NCBI RefSeq assembly: GCF_000425545.1
Contig: NZ_AUDQ01000001.1
Coordinates: forward strand, 434,001-498,000
DNA from: Sporosarcina ureae DSM 2281
GTDB taxonomy: Bacteria; Bacillota; Bacilli; Bacillales_A; Planococcaceae
Direction of reading: 5' to 3'
Length of the DNA: 64,000 bases
The notes beneath the pieces are model-generated. The model searched no databases, was not told the origin of the DNA, and saw nothing but the letters and a program-made list of their open reading frames with translations. This document shows positions 18,151-27,171 of this stretch, in pieces. The stretch's first letter is position 1, and the number at the start of each line of letters is the position of its first letter. A program made the translations under genes and the position numbers.

Positions 18151-18174
18151 CTGCTTTGCGGCACGGTCCGACAC

Positions 18175-18208
18175 GGTACCAGGTCCCCGTGCAATTCAGA
18201 CACAATTC
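18175..18208 (-). repeat. REP-like repeat, minus orientation, second copy
   Basis: GGTACCAGGTCCCCGTGCAA followed by CAGACACAATTC. Same orientation as the copy at 18118-18150, opposite to every other copy in the window. Confidence 0.85.
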
Positions 18209-18380
18209 ACTCAGAAATTCAAATCTTCTACCCGAATAGCACCAAAAACTCAATTCTTCAAAACCACAACATGATCTATATGCACTTCCCACTTTCCAAA
18301 ATTCAATTTCGCCCTTTTGACCAAAATAAAACTTTTCCTCTATACTCAATATATTCACAAAATAATTGGAGGAGAGGTCA

Positions 18381-18986
18381 ATGGCAAGACGTAAACGGAA
18401 TTGGAGGCCGGGTGCAAACTACCATGTCGTCATGCGTGGGAATAACCGACAAAACATCTATTCCACCGATGAAGACATGCTGCATTTGATGCGATGCATG
18501 GGTCATGCTTCAATCGATTATCAGTTTACAGTTTTTGCGTACTGTATCATGACAAATCACTACCATATTCTACTACAATCTGAAGACAATCTATCCAACA
18601 TCATGCGGCATATTAATAGGAAATATAGTGATTATTACTCTAAACGTTACGGATATGTCGGACAGCTTTACCAGGGCCGATATTATTGCAAGGAAGTGAA
18701 ATCTCCTTACGCTATGCTTGCCGTAAGCCGCTATATTCATCGAAATCCAATTGCAACAAAAACACCTATGGTCAAACATTTGGCTGATTATCCATTTAGT
18801 ACATTCCCCTACTACCACTCATCTGCTTCGTCACCTTATCCTTATCTTGATACATCAAAACTCCCACAATTCTTACCTCAACCATTCGAGAAAACTACAG
18901 AAGCCTACGTGAACTATTGTTTGATGGAAATAGAGGATATTTTGAACATCAATAAAAGTGCTGACATTTTAGAAGTCCTTACTTAA
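18381..18986 (+). mobile_element. REP-associated tyrosine transposase (RAYT, Y1_Tnp)
   Basis: A 201-residue single-domain IS200/IS605-like Y1 transposase. The HUH motif is His60-Tyr-His62 in MTNHYHILLQ; the catalytic Tyr lies in the following helix (RKYSDYYSKRYG, residues 80-91), followed by QLYQGRYY, which is typical of the RAYT group. RAYTs are single-copy, vertically kept transposases thought to move REP sequences. ATG 18381 has GGAGGAGAGG upstream. Inverted REP-like copies flank it (18118-18208 and 19075-19098), and the same repeat is scattered to 53 kb. The start MARRKRNWRPGANYHVVMRG is family-typical. Confidence 0.93.
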
Positions 18987-19005
18987 CTGCAACAAAATGA
19001 AACTC

Positions 19006-19043
19006 AAAAAGGCTTCTACCCCACTGGAATAGAAACCTTTTTT
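19006..19043 (+). terminator. Terminator after the RAYT gene
   Basis: AAAAAGGCTTCTA pairs with TAGAAACCTTTTTTT around a 10-base loop with one mismatch. Confidence 0.75.
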
Positions 19044-19074
19044 TGCATTGCGCGCTAAATTGTCAGAATAGTTT

Positions 19075-19128
19075 CGAATTGTGTGGGGACCTGGCACCGC
19101 CACCTGGCACCGCCACCTGGCACCGCCA
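19075..19128 (+). repeat. REP-like repeat with a 3x13-bp tandem extension
   Basis: Family core GTGTGGGGACCTGGCACC (19081-19098) preceded by GAATT. The unit CCTGGCACCGCCA then repeats three times (19090-19128). It is in plus orientation, so together with the upstream copies it flanks the RAYT gene as inverted repeats. Confidence 0.85.
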
Positions 19129-19160
19129 CCGCGCCCCACCACCGACAACCCCGAGCACAA

Positions 19161-20444
19161 TCAATAAACCCCAATAATCCCAAGCGCAATCGCAGGAATC
19201 AACGAAAGCATAGGGAATACAATCGCAATCACACCCATCTCTCTATACGATTCCTTATGCGTCATCCCTGTCACAATTAAAATCGTCAAGATCGCTCCGT
19301 TATGAGGTAGGGAATCCAATCCACCCGAAGCAATCGATGCAATTCGGTGAAAAGCTTCAGGCGCAGGACCAGTAGTTGTCGCAATTTCATAGTAGTGCGA
19401 GCCTAGTGCTTCTAATGTGATACCAAGACCACCCGAAGCCGACCCTGTTGCTCCTGCTAAAACGTTTACCGCAATGGCTTCAGAGATTAAGGGATTTGCA
19501 TTGATCCCTAAAATCGCATCGCTTAACTTCTCGAAGCCTGGAACCGATCGTACAATCGTTCCGAATCCTACTGCAGCACTAGTGTTAATCATCGCCATGA
19601 CGGAATCGCTCGCTCCACTGTTTACCGCTTTTGTGAAACCTTTAAATTCTCTGATCGAAATGATTAATATAAGAACAATTCCCGTTGCAAGAGATATGAC
19701 AATATCCCATTTCAAAAAGTTCAATGTTATGATTACAGCCAGTAAAGGTAGTAATGAAAGAATGATATGTGGATACTTCGTACGTGGTTCTGCATTCAAA
19801 TCCTCTTTACGTTCTTCGAAGACTTCCCCTGCTTCTCTTAACACGCGCACTCTACGATTCAAATACAATATGGAAGAGACAATCATGAACGCCGATGAAA
19901 CAAGTCCTATAATCGGAGCCGCTGCCGCTGTCGTATGAAAGTACTGTGTCGGGATTAGATTCTGGATTTGCGGTGTGCCCGGTAATGCCGTCATGGCGAA
20001 TGTCATCATTCCCGCAACAATCGTTCCCGGTAGAAGACGTCTGCTTATATTCGCTTCACGGAACATATTAAGTGCCAATGGATAGACTGCGAATACTACA
20101 ACGAACACACTCACGCCACCGTAAGCCAATACACTTGCTGCCACAATGACACCAATGATCGCACGCTCTTTACCAAAAACACGTGAAATTCCAATAGCTA
20201 CTGAATGGGCCATTCCGCTGTACTCCATCAACTTTCCGAAAATCGCCCCCAACATAAATACCGGAAACCATTGCTTAGCAAAGTTAACAAAACCCGTCAT
20301 ATATGTATCCGTATACGCATCCAATAAGTTTAATCCACCAAATAACGCAACAATTCCTGCACAAATCGGTGCAATCCAGATAATCGACCAACCTCTATAA
20401 GCCAATACCATAAGCAACACTAAGCCTATAAATATCCCTAACAT
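19161..20444 (-). CDS. GntP-family permease
   Basis: A 427-residue integral membrane protein with 12 or so hydrophobic segments, similar to the gluconate/hydroxybutyrate GntP group. Recognisable parts are GWSIIWIAPICAGIVALFGG near the N-terminus and TGSASGGLGITLEALG, IASGGLDSLPHNGAI in the C-terminal half. It probably imports an organic acid such as 3-hydroxyisobutyrate or 3-hydroxybutyrate, inferred from the mmsA and mmsB genes upstream in the same direction. A terminator-like hairpin at 20502-20546 separates it from mmsA. RBS GGAGGAGG. Confidence 0.87.
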   Translation of the reverse strand: MLGIFIGLVLLMVLAYRGWSIIWIAPICAGIVALFGGLNLLDAYTDTYMTGFVNFAKQWFPVFMLGAIFGKLMEYSGMAHSVAIGISRVFGKERAIIGVIVAASVLAYGGVSVFVVVFAVYPLALNMFREANISRRLLPGTIVAGMMTFAMTALPGTPQIQNLIPTQYFHTTAAAAPIIGLVSSAFMIVSSILYLNRRVRVLREAGEVFEERKEDLNAEPRTKYPHIILSLLPLLAVIITLNFLKWDIVISLATGIVLILIISIREFKGFTKAVNSGASDSVMAMINTSAAVGFGTIVRSVPGFEKLSDAILGINANPLISEAIAVNVLAGATGSASGGLGITLEALGSHYYEIATTTGPAPEAFHRIASIASGGLDSLPHNGAILTILIVTGMTHKESYREMGVIAIVFPMLSLIPAIALGIIGVY

Positions 20445-20501
20445 CCTATCCCTCCTCCATCAGGCTGTATACTTTTCAATCGTCAAACTACTTTATGTTA
20501 G

Positions 20502-20546
20502 AAATAAAGCAGGATCGAAGTTATGTATTCACTACGATCCTGCTTA
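20502..20546 (-). terminator. Terminator-like hairpin between mmsA and the permease gene
   Basis: On the minus strand AAGCAGGATCG pairs with CGATCCTGCTT around a 17-base loop, then TATTT. It lies inside an apparent operon, so it may lower permease expression or end the mmsB-mmsA transcript. Confidence 0.65.
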
Positions 20547-20553
20547 TGGTCAA

Positions 20554-22068
20554 TCAACTACTTGGGAAGTCGAAATCTGTTTTGCTTTCATCATTATAAG
20601 AAGTATCAAACCATCTCTCAGAAACGGTTTTAGTTTTTGTAAAGAAACGAACAGTATCCGGACCGAACATTTGCCCTTCACCAAATCTGGAGCGTTTCCA
20701 TCCACCGAAGTTATGGTAACCAACCGGAATTGGAATCGGAACATTCACTCCTACCATTCCTACTTCAATTTGATCCGTGAACGTTCTTGCAGCGCTTCCA
20801 CTATTGGTATAGAGCGTAACGCCATTACCATATTCATGCTCATTAATCAGATCAATCGCCTGTTCCAACGTATTTACCCTAACAACGATTCGTGCAGGAC
20901 CGAAGACTTCTTCCTTATACACATTCATATCGGTTGTTACATGATCGAGCAATGTTGGCGCTAAGTAATAGCCATTTTCATCCGCTACTTTAGGGTTTCG
21001 TCCGTCCGCTGCCAGAACGGCACCCTCTTCTATAGCCAAATCTATGGATTTTATTACACTCGCTTTTGCCTCAGCACTGATCACAGGTCCAAAATCCGCC
21101 TCTTGGTCATCGAACTTGCCGACTTTGAGCTCGTTCACTTTCTCTGTTAGCTTCGCAACAAATGCGTCAGCTGTTTTCTCACCTACGGGAATCGCAGTAG
21201 AAATCGCCATACATCTTTGTGATGCGGCACCATAAGCTGCACCGAGGAATGAATTGACCGCTGTATCGATATCCGCATCCGGCATGATGACCATATTATT
21301 CTTTCCACCACCGAATGCCTGTACACGCTTATGATTTTTCGTTCCTTTTTCATAAACTGCTTCAGCTACTTTCGTCGAGCCTACAAAGCTAACAGCCATA
21401 ACGTCTTTATTCGTAAGCAGTGCATCCACTGCCTCTTTATCGCCATTGACAACATTCCAAACGCCGGCTGGCAGTCCTGCTTCAGACCATAGCTCCGCAA
21501 GAATTAATGCAGAATGAGGCACCTTTTCTGAAGGTTTCAGAATCATTGCATTACCCACTGCTACTGCCATCGTACTCATCGCGACTGGTACCATTACCGG
21601 GAAGTTAAATGGTGCAATACATGTTACAACACCTAGTGGCTTATGCATGGAATACGAATTGATCTCTCCCCCTACATTCACCGAGTGCTCTCCTTTTAGC
21701 AAGTGTGGAGCGCCAATTGCAAAGTCCACTGACTCGATACCACGTGTAATCTCACCTGTTGCATCAGAGATGGTTTTTCCATTTTCCTCACCTATCGCAT
21801 AGGCCAACCGATCCGTGTTTTCTACAAGTAAGGCACGAAACTTGTGAAGGACTTCCACTCGCTTGCCTACTGAAACCTTAGACCAGTGAGTAAATCCTTC
21901 TTTCGCTAGCTTCACGACCTCATTCACTTCTTCTGTTGAAGCCAATGGTACTTTCGCAATCTTCTCTCCAGTGGATGGATTAAAGACATCTCCAAATCGT
22001 CCACTCTTGCCTTCTACCTCTACACCATTAATAAAATGAGTCAATGTCTTTACTTCTGTTTTTTGCAT
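20554..22068 (-). CDS. mmsA: CoA-acylating methylmalonate-semialdehyde dehydrogenase (copy 1)
   Basis: A 504-residue aldehyde dehydrogenase oxidising methylmalonate or malonate semialdehyde to propionyl- or acetyl-CoA with NAD and CoA. Family marks are IAPFNFPVMVPVAMSTMAV, FVGSTKVAEAVYEKG, the QAFGGGKNNMVIMPDAD region and the catalytic Cys in GAASQRCMAIS. In valine catabolism it acts after MmsB, whose gene ends 33 bases upstream. RBS AGGAGG is 8 bases ahead of the ATG. A second copy lies at 27172-28632. Confidence 0.93.
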   Translation of the reverse strand: MQKTEVKTLTHFINGVEVEGKSGRFGDVFNPSTGEKIAKVPLASTEEVNEVVKLAKEGFTHWSKVSVGKRVEVLHKFRALLVENTDRLAYAIGEENGKTISDATGEITRGIESVDFAIGAPHLLKGEHSVNVGGEINSYSMHKPLGVVTCIAPFNFPVMVPVAMSTMAVAVGNAMILKPSEKVPHSALILAELWSEAGLPAGVWNVVNGDKEAVDALLTNKDVMAVSFVGSTKVAEAVYEKGTKNHKRVQAFGGGKNNMVIMPDADIDTAVNSFLGAAYGAASQRCMAISTAIPVGEKTADAFVAKLTEKVNELKVGKFDDQEADFGPVISAEAKASVIKSIDLAIEEGAVLAADGRNPKVADENGYYLAPTLLDHVTTDMNVYKEEVFGPARIVVRVNTLEQAIDLINEHEYGNGVTLYTNSGSAARTFTDQIEVGMVGVNVPIPIPVGYHNFGGWKRSRFGEGQMFGPDTVRFFTKTKTVSERWFDTSYNDESKTDFDFPSS

Positions 22069-22101
22069 ATGTCCATTCCTCCTAATATATAGTAGATTTT
22101 C

Positions 22102-23010
22102 TTATACGTTTTGCTTTTGTTTATTTAACTTGTCTTGGATCATCAAGTAGGAAGAAGACATATCTTCATGTGCGTGACCCTTTTCTACTTCCGCTTCATA
22201 GTATTCAATAAGTTGCGACGCAATCGGCAGCTCTCCGTCAAGAGAATCCGATACGTGCTTTGCGAGCTTCAAATCTTTTAATAGTAATGAAGTCGTGAAT
22301 GCACCTTTAGTGTACTCATCTTGTGAAATATACGTCTTATAATTACGCGTAAGAATTGTACTTGCACCCGAGCTGACGTTGACAATGTCATACACGATAT
22401 CCTGATCAACACCTGCGAGCTTTGCTAATGAAAGTGCTTCAGCGACGGCTTGATTGTGTATACCTGCCATCATATTATTAATGAGCTTAACGATAGTACC
22501 AACACCTGGATCTTTTCCTACATGGAATACATTCGATCCAATAGCCTGTAGATAAAGCAGTACCGATTCAAACGTTTCTTTTTTGCCACCTACCATGATG
22601 GATAACGTAGCGTTCACCGCACCACTGACACTTCCGCTGACTGGAGCTCCCAAATATTCAAGGTTTTTCTCCAAAGCTTCTTTTTCAATCTTTCTGTTCA
22701 ACTCTGGTGAGATCGTGCTTAAATCCACTAACACTAATGGCTTCGTAGCGCTATTCACGATACCCTCTTCGCCTAAATACACATTTTCCGCAATAGCAGG
22801 AGTAGGTAGACTAGTGAAAACGAGATCCACTTCCTTTAGTAATGAAGCAGTTGTCAGACCGACATGCCCCCCCAATTCACCGAAGCTCTGCTCAGACTCT
22901 TTATTGATGTCCAAAGCATAAACCGAGTAACCTTTTTTCAATAAATTACGCGCCATCGGGAAGCCCATATTCCCAAGCCCAATAAATCCAATCTTCTTTT
23001 CATTAGCCAT
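22102..23010 (-). CDS. mmsB: 3-hydroxyisobutyrate dehydrogenase
   Basis: A 302-residue beta-hydroxyacid dehydrogenase. The Rossmann loop is IGFIGLGNMGFPMARNLL; the substrate motif is GAPVSGSVSGA; the catalytic Lys lies in KLINNMMAGIHNQAVAEAL. It converts 3-hydroxyisobutyrate to methylmalonate semialdehyde for MmsA. First gene of the mmsB-mmsA-permease set. A close match to a CcpA cre site lies at 23043-23056 in its leader region. Divergent from the TetR gene at 23248. Related 3-hydroxyacids are possible substrates. Confidence 0.9.
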   Translation of the reverse strand: MANEKKIGFIGLGNMGFPMARNLLKKGYSVYALDINKESEQSFGELGGHVGLTTASLLKEVDLVFTSLPTPAIAENVYLGEEGIVNSATKPLVLVDLSTISPELNRKIEKEALEKNLEYLGAPVSGSVSGAVNATLSIMVGGKKETFESVLLYLQAIGSNVFHVGKDPGVGTIVKLINNMMAGIHNQAVAEALSLAKLAGVDQDIVYDIVNVSSGASTILTRNYKTYISQDEYTKGAFTTSLLLKDLKLAKHVSDSLDGELPIASQLIEYYEAEVEKGHAHEDMSSSYLMIQDKLNKQKQNV

Positions 23011-23042
23011 ACATATTCCTCCTTTTTAATTCGCTTAATGTA

Positions 23043-23056
23043 TGTAAGCGTTATCA
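23043..23056. promoter_or_regulatory. Catabolite-response element (cre) upstream of mmsB
   Basis: TGTAAGCGTTATCA fits the Bacillus consensus TGWAANCGNTNWCA at every position. It lies 33 bases ahead of the mmsB start. A weaker match begins at 23090 (TGTAAACGTTAAAT). Repression of mms genes by CcpA is inferred. Confidence 0.65.
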
Positions 23057-23247
23057 TTAATAATAAAAAAATATAGATACCTAACAGTTTGTAAACGTTA
23101 AATTACTTTTCAATTAAGTAATAATTTCTCTGACATATCGTAGTCACATACTACAGTCACTCAATAATATCTATAATTATCCAAATAGTCAACCCGTTTT
23201 CTAAAAATTTTAAATTAATTCGTGAACATGGTATCCTGTTAACAAAC

Positions 23248-23862
23248 ATGACAGAACTTACACCTAGACAGTTAAAAGCGCAAGAAACCAAGAAAAACCT
23301 CCTAGAAAAAGGCTTAGAGCTTTTCCATGAAAGAGGTTTCGATAATGTAACGGTAGAAAGTATTGCAAAAGCTTGTAATGTTTCCAAAGGAGCATTCTAC
23401 GTCCATTTCACTTCGAAATATGATGTCTTCTTGGAAAAGTTTAAAGATATCGATGAATTTTACCTATCATTCATTCCTAGCATTCCCGATGATCTCAAGG
23501 CTTCAGAAAAAATTCTTCTTTTTTATAAAGGCCAAATGACGTATTTGAGGGATGTCTTAGGAAAAGATTTTATTCATACGATTTACACAAGTGCGCTAGC
23601 ATTAACGATAGATGACGATCACTATTTAACTGACCAAAATCGCCAACTGTATCAAATCATTCGCTCTTATGTTGAAGAAGGAGTAGAACGAAAAGAGTTT
23701 AAACGAGAGCTTTCAGTTGACGAGATTTCAATGCTCGTCACACGTTGCATGCGCGGAACGATCTACGATTGGATCATTTTTAGAGAACGTTTAGATCCTG
23801 TAGTAGAAATCCACAGTATGACTTCTGTAGTGTTGGATGGATTGAAATGTGATAGTGAATGA
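23248..23862 (+). CDS. TetR/AcrR family transcriptional regulator
   Basis: A 204-residue protein. The HTH is FDNVTVESIAKACNVSKGAF followed by YVHFTSKYD (residues ~30-60). The C-terminal part is an unassigned ligand domain. It is divergent from mmsB with a 237-base AT-rich intergenic stretch, and so probably controls the mms operon. No strong RBS precedes ATG 23248 (only a purine-poor leader), so expression may be low or leaderless. A terminator follows at 23935-23972. Confidence 0.85.
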   Translation: MTELTPRQLKAQETKKNLLEKGLELFHERGFDNVTVESIAKACNVSKGAFYVHFTSKYDVFLEKFKDIDEFYLSFIPSIPDDLKASEKILLFYKGQMTYLRDVLGKDFIHTIYTSALALTIDDDHYLTDQNRQLYQIIRSYVEEGVERKEFKRELSVDEISMLVTRCMRGTIYDWIIFRERLDPVVEIHSMTSVVLDGLKCDSE

Positions 23863-23934
23863 ATGTAAATCTATTTAGAGAATGTGATAACATATCGGAC
23901 TCCCTAGCACTCGGTTTCAACTATAGTAAACACC

Positions 23935-23972
23935 AAACACCTTCTACCTGTTTTTTTAGGAAGGTGTTTTTA
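23935..23972 (+). terminator. Terminator after the TetR gene
   Basis: AAACACCTTC and GAAGGTGTTTTT pair around a 15-base loop containing T7. Confidence 0.75.
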
Positions 23973-24119
23973 CTGCAGGAACGAAATACACCCAACCAAA
24001 AACCGCACCTCCCGCCAAATATCCGGAACCTAACACCTTATTCAGTCTCGTGCACATGTATGATTTTCACGCTATAATCGAATAACACTTAGTAAAATAG
24101 ATATCCTATGGAGGCTTTT

Positions 24120-25835
24120 ATGTTTAAAGATTCATTTATTAATACACTCATACAGTTTGAAAATGATAAAAAGTGGATGTCTGTAGCGAATTGGATGAAT
24201 GAAAACTTTTCGGTCATCCAATCAGATAGAACATTGCTTGAAGCAGCTAAGATTTTGAAGGAATGGAACATCGAGCATCTTCCTATTGTCGATCAACAAC
24301 AGAGACCGATTGGCATGATGACTCCCCATCATATACTCGAAGCATTCGTCAATGGTCGTGATCAGCACACATTGCTCGAGACTATGTTGCCCATGCAAGT
24401 AGCTGAAATAGATGAACGGACATTATTGAGTGGACTTCCTTTGGGTTCCAATAATACGACTGTCTTTATGGTGAAAAATCAACAAGGCGTGCTCACTGGC
24501 CTACTAACGCAAAGAGAAATCTTCAAAGGGCTAACCGCATTGATGGAAAGTTATATACAAAATGAAAAAGTTACTGATATTTTATCTGTCATTCTTGAAA
24601 AAGCATATGAAGGAATTGCTGTAGTTGATGAAGATGGTATGATCATCGAATTCAATGATGCCTATAGTAAATTCACAGGCGTACCTCGATCCGAGGCAAT
24701 GGGAAGGCATGTAACAGACGTAATTGAAAACACGAATTTACATGAAACGGTCCAAAAAGGCATTCCGGAAAGAGGTGTTCTACAAAATATACAAGGACAA
24801 GATATGGTTGTTCATCGAATTCCTATCTGGAAAAATGGTAAAGTTGTCGCCGCAATTGGAATGCTCATTTTTGAAGGGGTTTCAGAGATTTATCGAATTT
24901 ATGAACGACTACAGTTGCAGAAAGGCTTGGCCGATACAGAACTCCCTCCCCTATCATCCGAAGGCTTTTCAAGTCTCAATCAAATGATCGGAACGAGTGA
25001 AGCGATATCCGACTTAAAAAGAATAGCGCGGACTGCTGCACGGACACAAGCTGTCGTTCTACTATCAGGCGAAAGAGGCACGGGGAAAAATGCATTCGCA
25101 GAAAGTATTCACTTATTGAGCCCGATCGCATCAAAATCATTCACGATTATACACTGTACGGTAGAGGGCTCGAAAAACGTGGAAGAACAACTTTTCGGTC
25201 AGCACGGAATTCTCACTTCCGGAAACGAATGCACACTTTACTTACAGGATATAGAAGCTTTATCCATGACTATACAAATGAAACTACTGGACTTTTTAAG
25301 ACATGCTCCAGAAGGCTTCCCTATCCAACTAATTATTTCTTCTACACAGGATTTATTTGAATTAGCCGAGAGTGATGCATTCAGCTCCGAGTTATATGCG
25401 CAATTAAATCCGTTGCAACTGAACATTCCGGCACTTCGTAACAGGAAGGAAGACATTCCCTATTTACTGTCACATTATATGCAGGAAATATGCTACACAC
25501 ATAAAATACCCGAGAAGTCTTTCACCACTTCGGCAGTTACGTACTTGATGAATTACGAATGGAGAGGCAATATCGAGGAGTTGATTGATGTGCTAGAACA
25601 CTTAGTAAGCACAGTTAATTCCGATCATATTGACGTAACAGACTTACCTAAACTGATCGTAGATGGACAAAGTATCCATACGTTAGAGAATATACGAGAA
25701 AAACAAGACGCGGAAGAAAAAAAGATGATTATCGATTTACTAGATAAGACAGACGGGAATAAATCAAAGACTGCCGAGCTACTCGGAATTCATAGAACTA
25801 CATTATACAAAAAAATGAGAAAATTTAATATTTGA
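24120..25835 (+). CDS. CBS-PAS-AAA-Fis regulator with degenerate sigma-54 activator domain
   Basis: A 571-residue protein: two CBS motifs (~20-130), a PAS domain (~155-260), a sigma-54-activator-type AAA domain (~295-500) and a Fis-type HTH (~530-571, KTAELLGIHRTTLYKKM). Key AAA residues have changed. Walker A is GERGTGKN, the Walker B acidic pair reads LQDI where LDEI is usual, the GAFTGA loop and about 20 flanking residues are absent (LFGQHG runs on to LTSGNECTLYLQD), and the Arg-finger segment is FSSELYAQL where FRxDLYYRL is usual. It can hardly open a sigma-54 promoter. It probably senses a ligand and acts as a DNA-binding regulator of the Fe-ADH/mmsA genes downstream. ATG 24120 has GGAGG 5 bases upstream. 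Confidence 0.85.
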   Translation: MFKDSFINTLIQFENDKKWMSVANWMNENFSVIQSDRTLLEAAKILKEWNIEHLPIVDQQQRPIGMMTPHHILEAFVNGRDQHTLLETMLPMQVAEIDERTLLSGLPLGSNNTTVFMVKNQQGVLTGLLTQREIFKGLTALMESYIQNEKVTDILSVILEKAYEGIAVVDEDGMIIEFNDAYSKFTGVPRSEAMGRHVTDVIENTNLHETVQKGIPERGVLQNIQGQDMVVHRIPIWKNGKVVAAIGMLIFEGVSEIYRIYERLQLQKGLADTELPPLSSEGFSSLNQMIGTSEAISDLKRIARTAARTQAVVLLSGERGTGKNAFAESIHLLSPIASKSFTIIHCTVEGSKNVEEQLFGQHGILTSGNECTLYLQDIEALSMTIQMKLLDFLRHAPEGFPIQLIISSTQDLFELAESDAFSSELYAQLNPLQLNIPALRNRKEDIPYLLSHYMQEICYTHKIPEKSFTTSAVTYLMNYEWRGNIEELIDVLEHLVSTVNSDHIDVTDLPKLIVDGQSIHTLENIREKQDAEEKKMIIDLLDKTDGNKSKTAELLGIHRTTLYKKMRKFNI

Positions 25836-25841
25836 CTTGAA

Positions 25842-25859
25842 TGTAGCCGTAATGCTACA
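25842..25859. promoter_or_regulatory. Inverted repeat, possible regulator site
   Basis: TGTAGC-N6-GCTACA. The same half-sites with the same N6 spacer recur at 25879-25896, 37 bases on, upstream of the Fe-ADH gene. Confidence 0.5.
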
Positions 25860-25876
25860 CTCGCTTTATAAATAAA

Positions 25877-25903
25877 AGTGTAGCCTAGACGCTACACTTT
25901 TTT
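25877..25903 (+). terminator. Terminator of the CBS-PAS-AAA gene, also second inverted repeat
   Basis: AGTGTAGC, 6-base loop, GCTACACT and T6. Works as a terminator on form, but also duplicates the half-sites of the repeat at 25842-25859. Confidence 0.7.
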
Positions 25904-25962
25904 CACTCCTGCTTTAAACGTACTACTCTATTACAAGTATTATAATTTAAGGAGCTGACCGA

Positions 25963-27138
25963 ATGGAAACTTGCAAAACGTTTCAAATGCCGCCGACGAT
26001 ACTGTATCAGCAAAATTCTTTTGCTCAGATCGGTGAAAAAGCCAAACTTCTCGGTAAAAAAGCACTGATCATCAGCGACCAAATTATGCAGAAGCACGGT
26101 TACGTAGAAAATTGCCAGCATAAATTATCGGATTATTCTGTCGACAGCGTAGTATTCCTCGGTGTAGCTTCAGAACCTAATGATCAATATGTAGAGGATG
26201 CACTTCAATTATTTCAAGATGAAACATGCGACCTAATTATTTCATTAGGTGGCGGAAGCTGTATCGATACTGCGAAAGCGGTTGCAGTAGTTGCGACTAA
26301 TGGCGGAAACATTGAAGATTATGTTGGCATGAAGAAAATTGCGCAAATAGCATCTGTACCTCATATCGCCATTCCAACTACTGCAGGAACCGGTTCAGAA
26401 GCAACAGACGTAACCGTCATCACGAACTCAGCAACTAAAGTAAAAATGATGATTAAACAGCCCGCTTTCATGCCGAATGTAGCGATCGTCGATCCATTGC
26501 TGACGCTCTCTTCTCCTCAAAAAGTAACAGCTGCGACCGGCGTAGATGCACTGAGTCACGCGATTGAAGCATACATATCTAAAAAATCTCATCCGATGAC
26601 AGATATGATGGCCTTATCCGCAATCAAGTTAATCTCTAAGAATTTGCATAAAGCATACACGGACGGTCAAAACATTGAAGCTAGAGAAGGCATGTCACTC
26701 GCTGCCCTTCAAGCTGGAAGTGCGTTCTCCAATGCGTCTGTTTGTTTAATCCATGGTATGTCCCGACCAATCGGTGCCCTATTTGATGTGCCGCACGGTT
26801 TCTCGAATGCGATGCTTTTACCTGCTATACTGGAATATAGCAAAGACGCATGTATTAATAGACTGGCAGACATCGGTCGAATTTTTTCTTCCCAAGCAGA
26901 ACAATTATCAGAAGAAGACGCCGCAGAAGTTGCTGTACAATCAGTGAAGGACTTATGTAAATCATTAGATATCCCGAATCTTGAACAATGGGGAATCCAA
27001 CGCAAAGAATTTGTAAGCGCTCTCAGCAAGATGTCTACAGACGCGATTGATAGCGGAAGTCCAAGCAATAATCCTAAAACGCCTTCAAAAGAGGAAATCG
27101 CAGAGCTATATCAAATATGCTATGAATACCAATTTTAA
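25963..27138 (+). CDS. Iron-containing alcohol dehydrogenase
   Basis: A 391-residue group III alcohol dehydrogenase. The NAD-binding segment is IISLGGGSCIDTAKA with IPTTAGTGSEAT; metal ligands lie in DALSHAIEAY and SVCLIHGMSRPIGALFDVPHGFSNA. It oxidises a primary hydroxy group to an aldehyde. It is 33 bases ahead of the second mmsA, so a hydroxy acid such as 3-hydroxypropionate or 4-hydroxybutyrate converted to a semialdehyde is a reasonable guess. RBS AAGGAG. Expected to be controlled by the regulator at 24120. Confidence 0.88.
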   Translation: METCKTFQMPPTILYQQNSFAQIGEKAKLLGKKALIISDQIMQKHGYVENCQHKLSDYSVDSVVFLGVASEPNDQYVEDALQLFQDETCDLIISLGGGSCIDTAKAVAVVATNGGNIEDYVGMKKIAQIASVPHIAIPTTAGTGSEATDVTVITNSATKVKMMIKQPAFMPNVAIVDPLLTLSSPQKVTAATGVDALSHAIEAYISKKSHPMTDMMALSAIKLISKNLHKAYTDGQNIEAREGMSLAALQAGSAFSNASVCLIHGMSRPIGALFDVPHGFSNAMLLPAILEYSKDACINRLADIGRIFSSQAEQLSEEDAAEVAVQSVKDLCKSLDIPNLEQWGIQRKEFVSALSKMSTDAIDSGSPSNNPKTPSKEEIAELYQICYEYQF

Positions 27139-27171
27139 TAGGATATGTAATTACAATAGGAGGTCATCTAT

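Noticed and set aside
17986..18174. N-terminal extension of the acyl-CoA dehydrogenase
   Set aside because: The extra 63 codons run through the operator, the G-rich tract and a repeat, and have no RBS; family homology starts at MNFSYSEKV (17985).
25918..25946. TATAAT at 25941 as the promoter of the Fe-ADH gene
   Set aside because: No -35 at proper distance, and the start of transcription would fall on the RBS.
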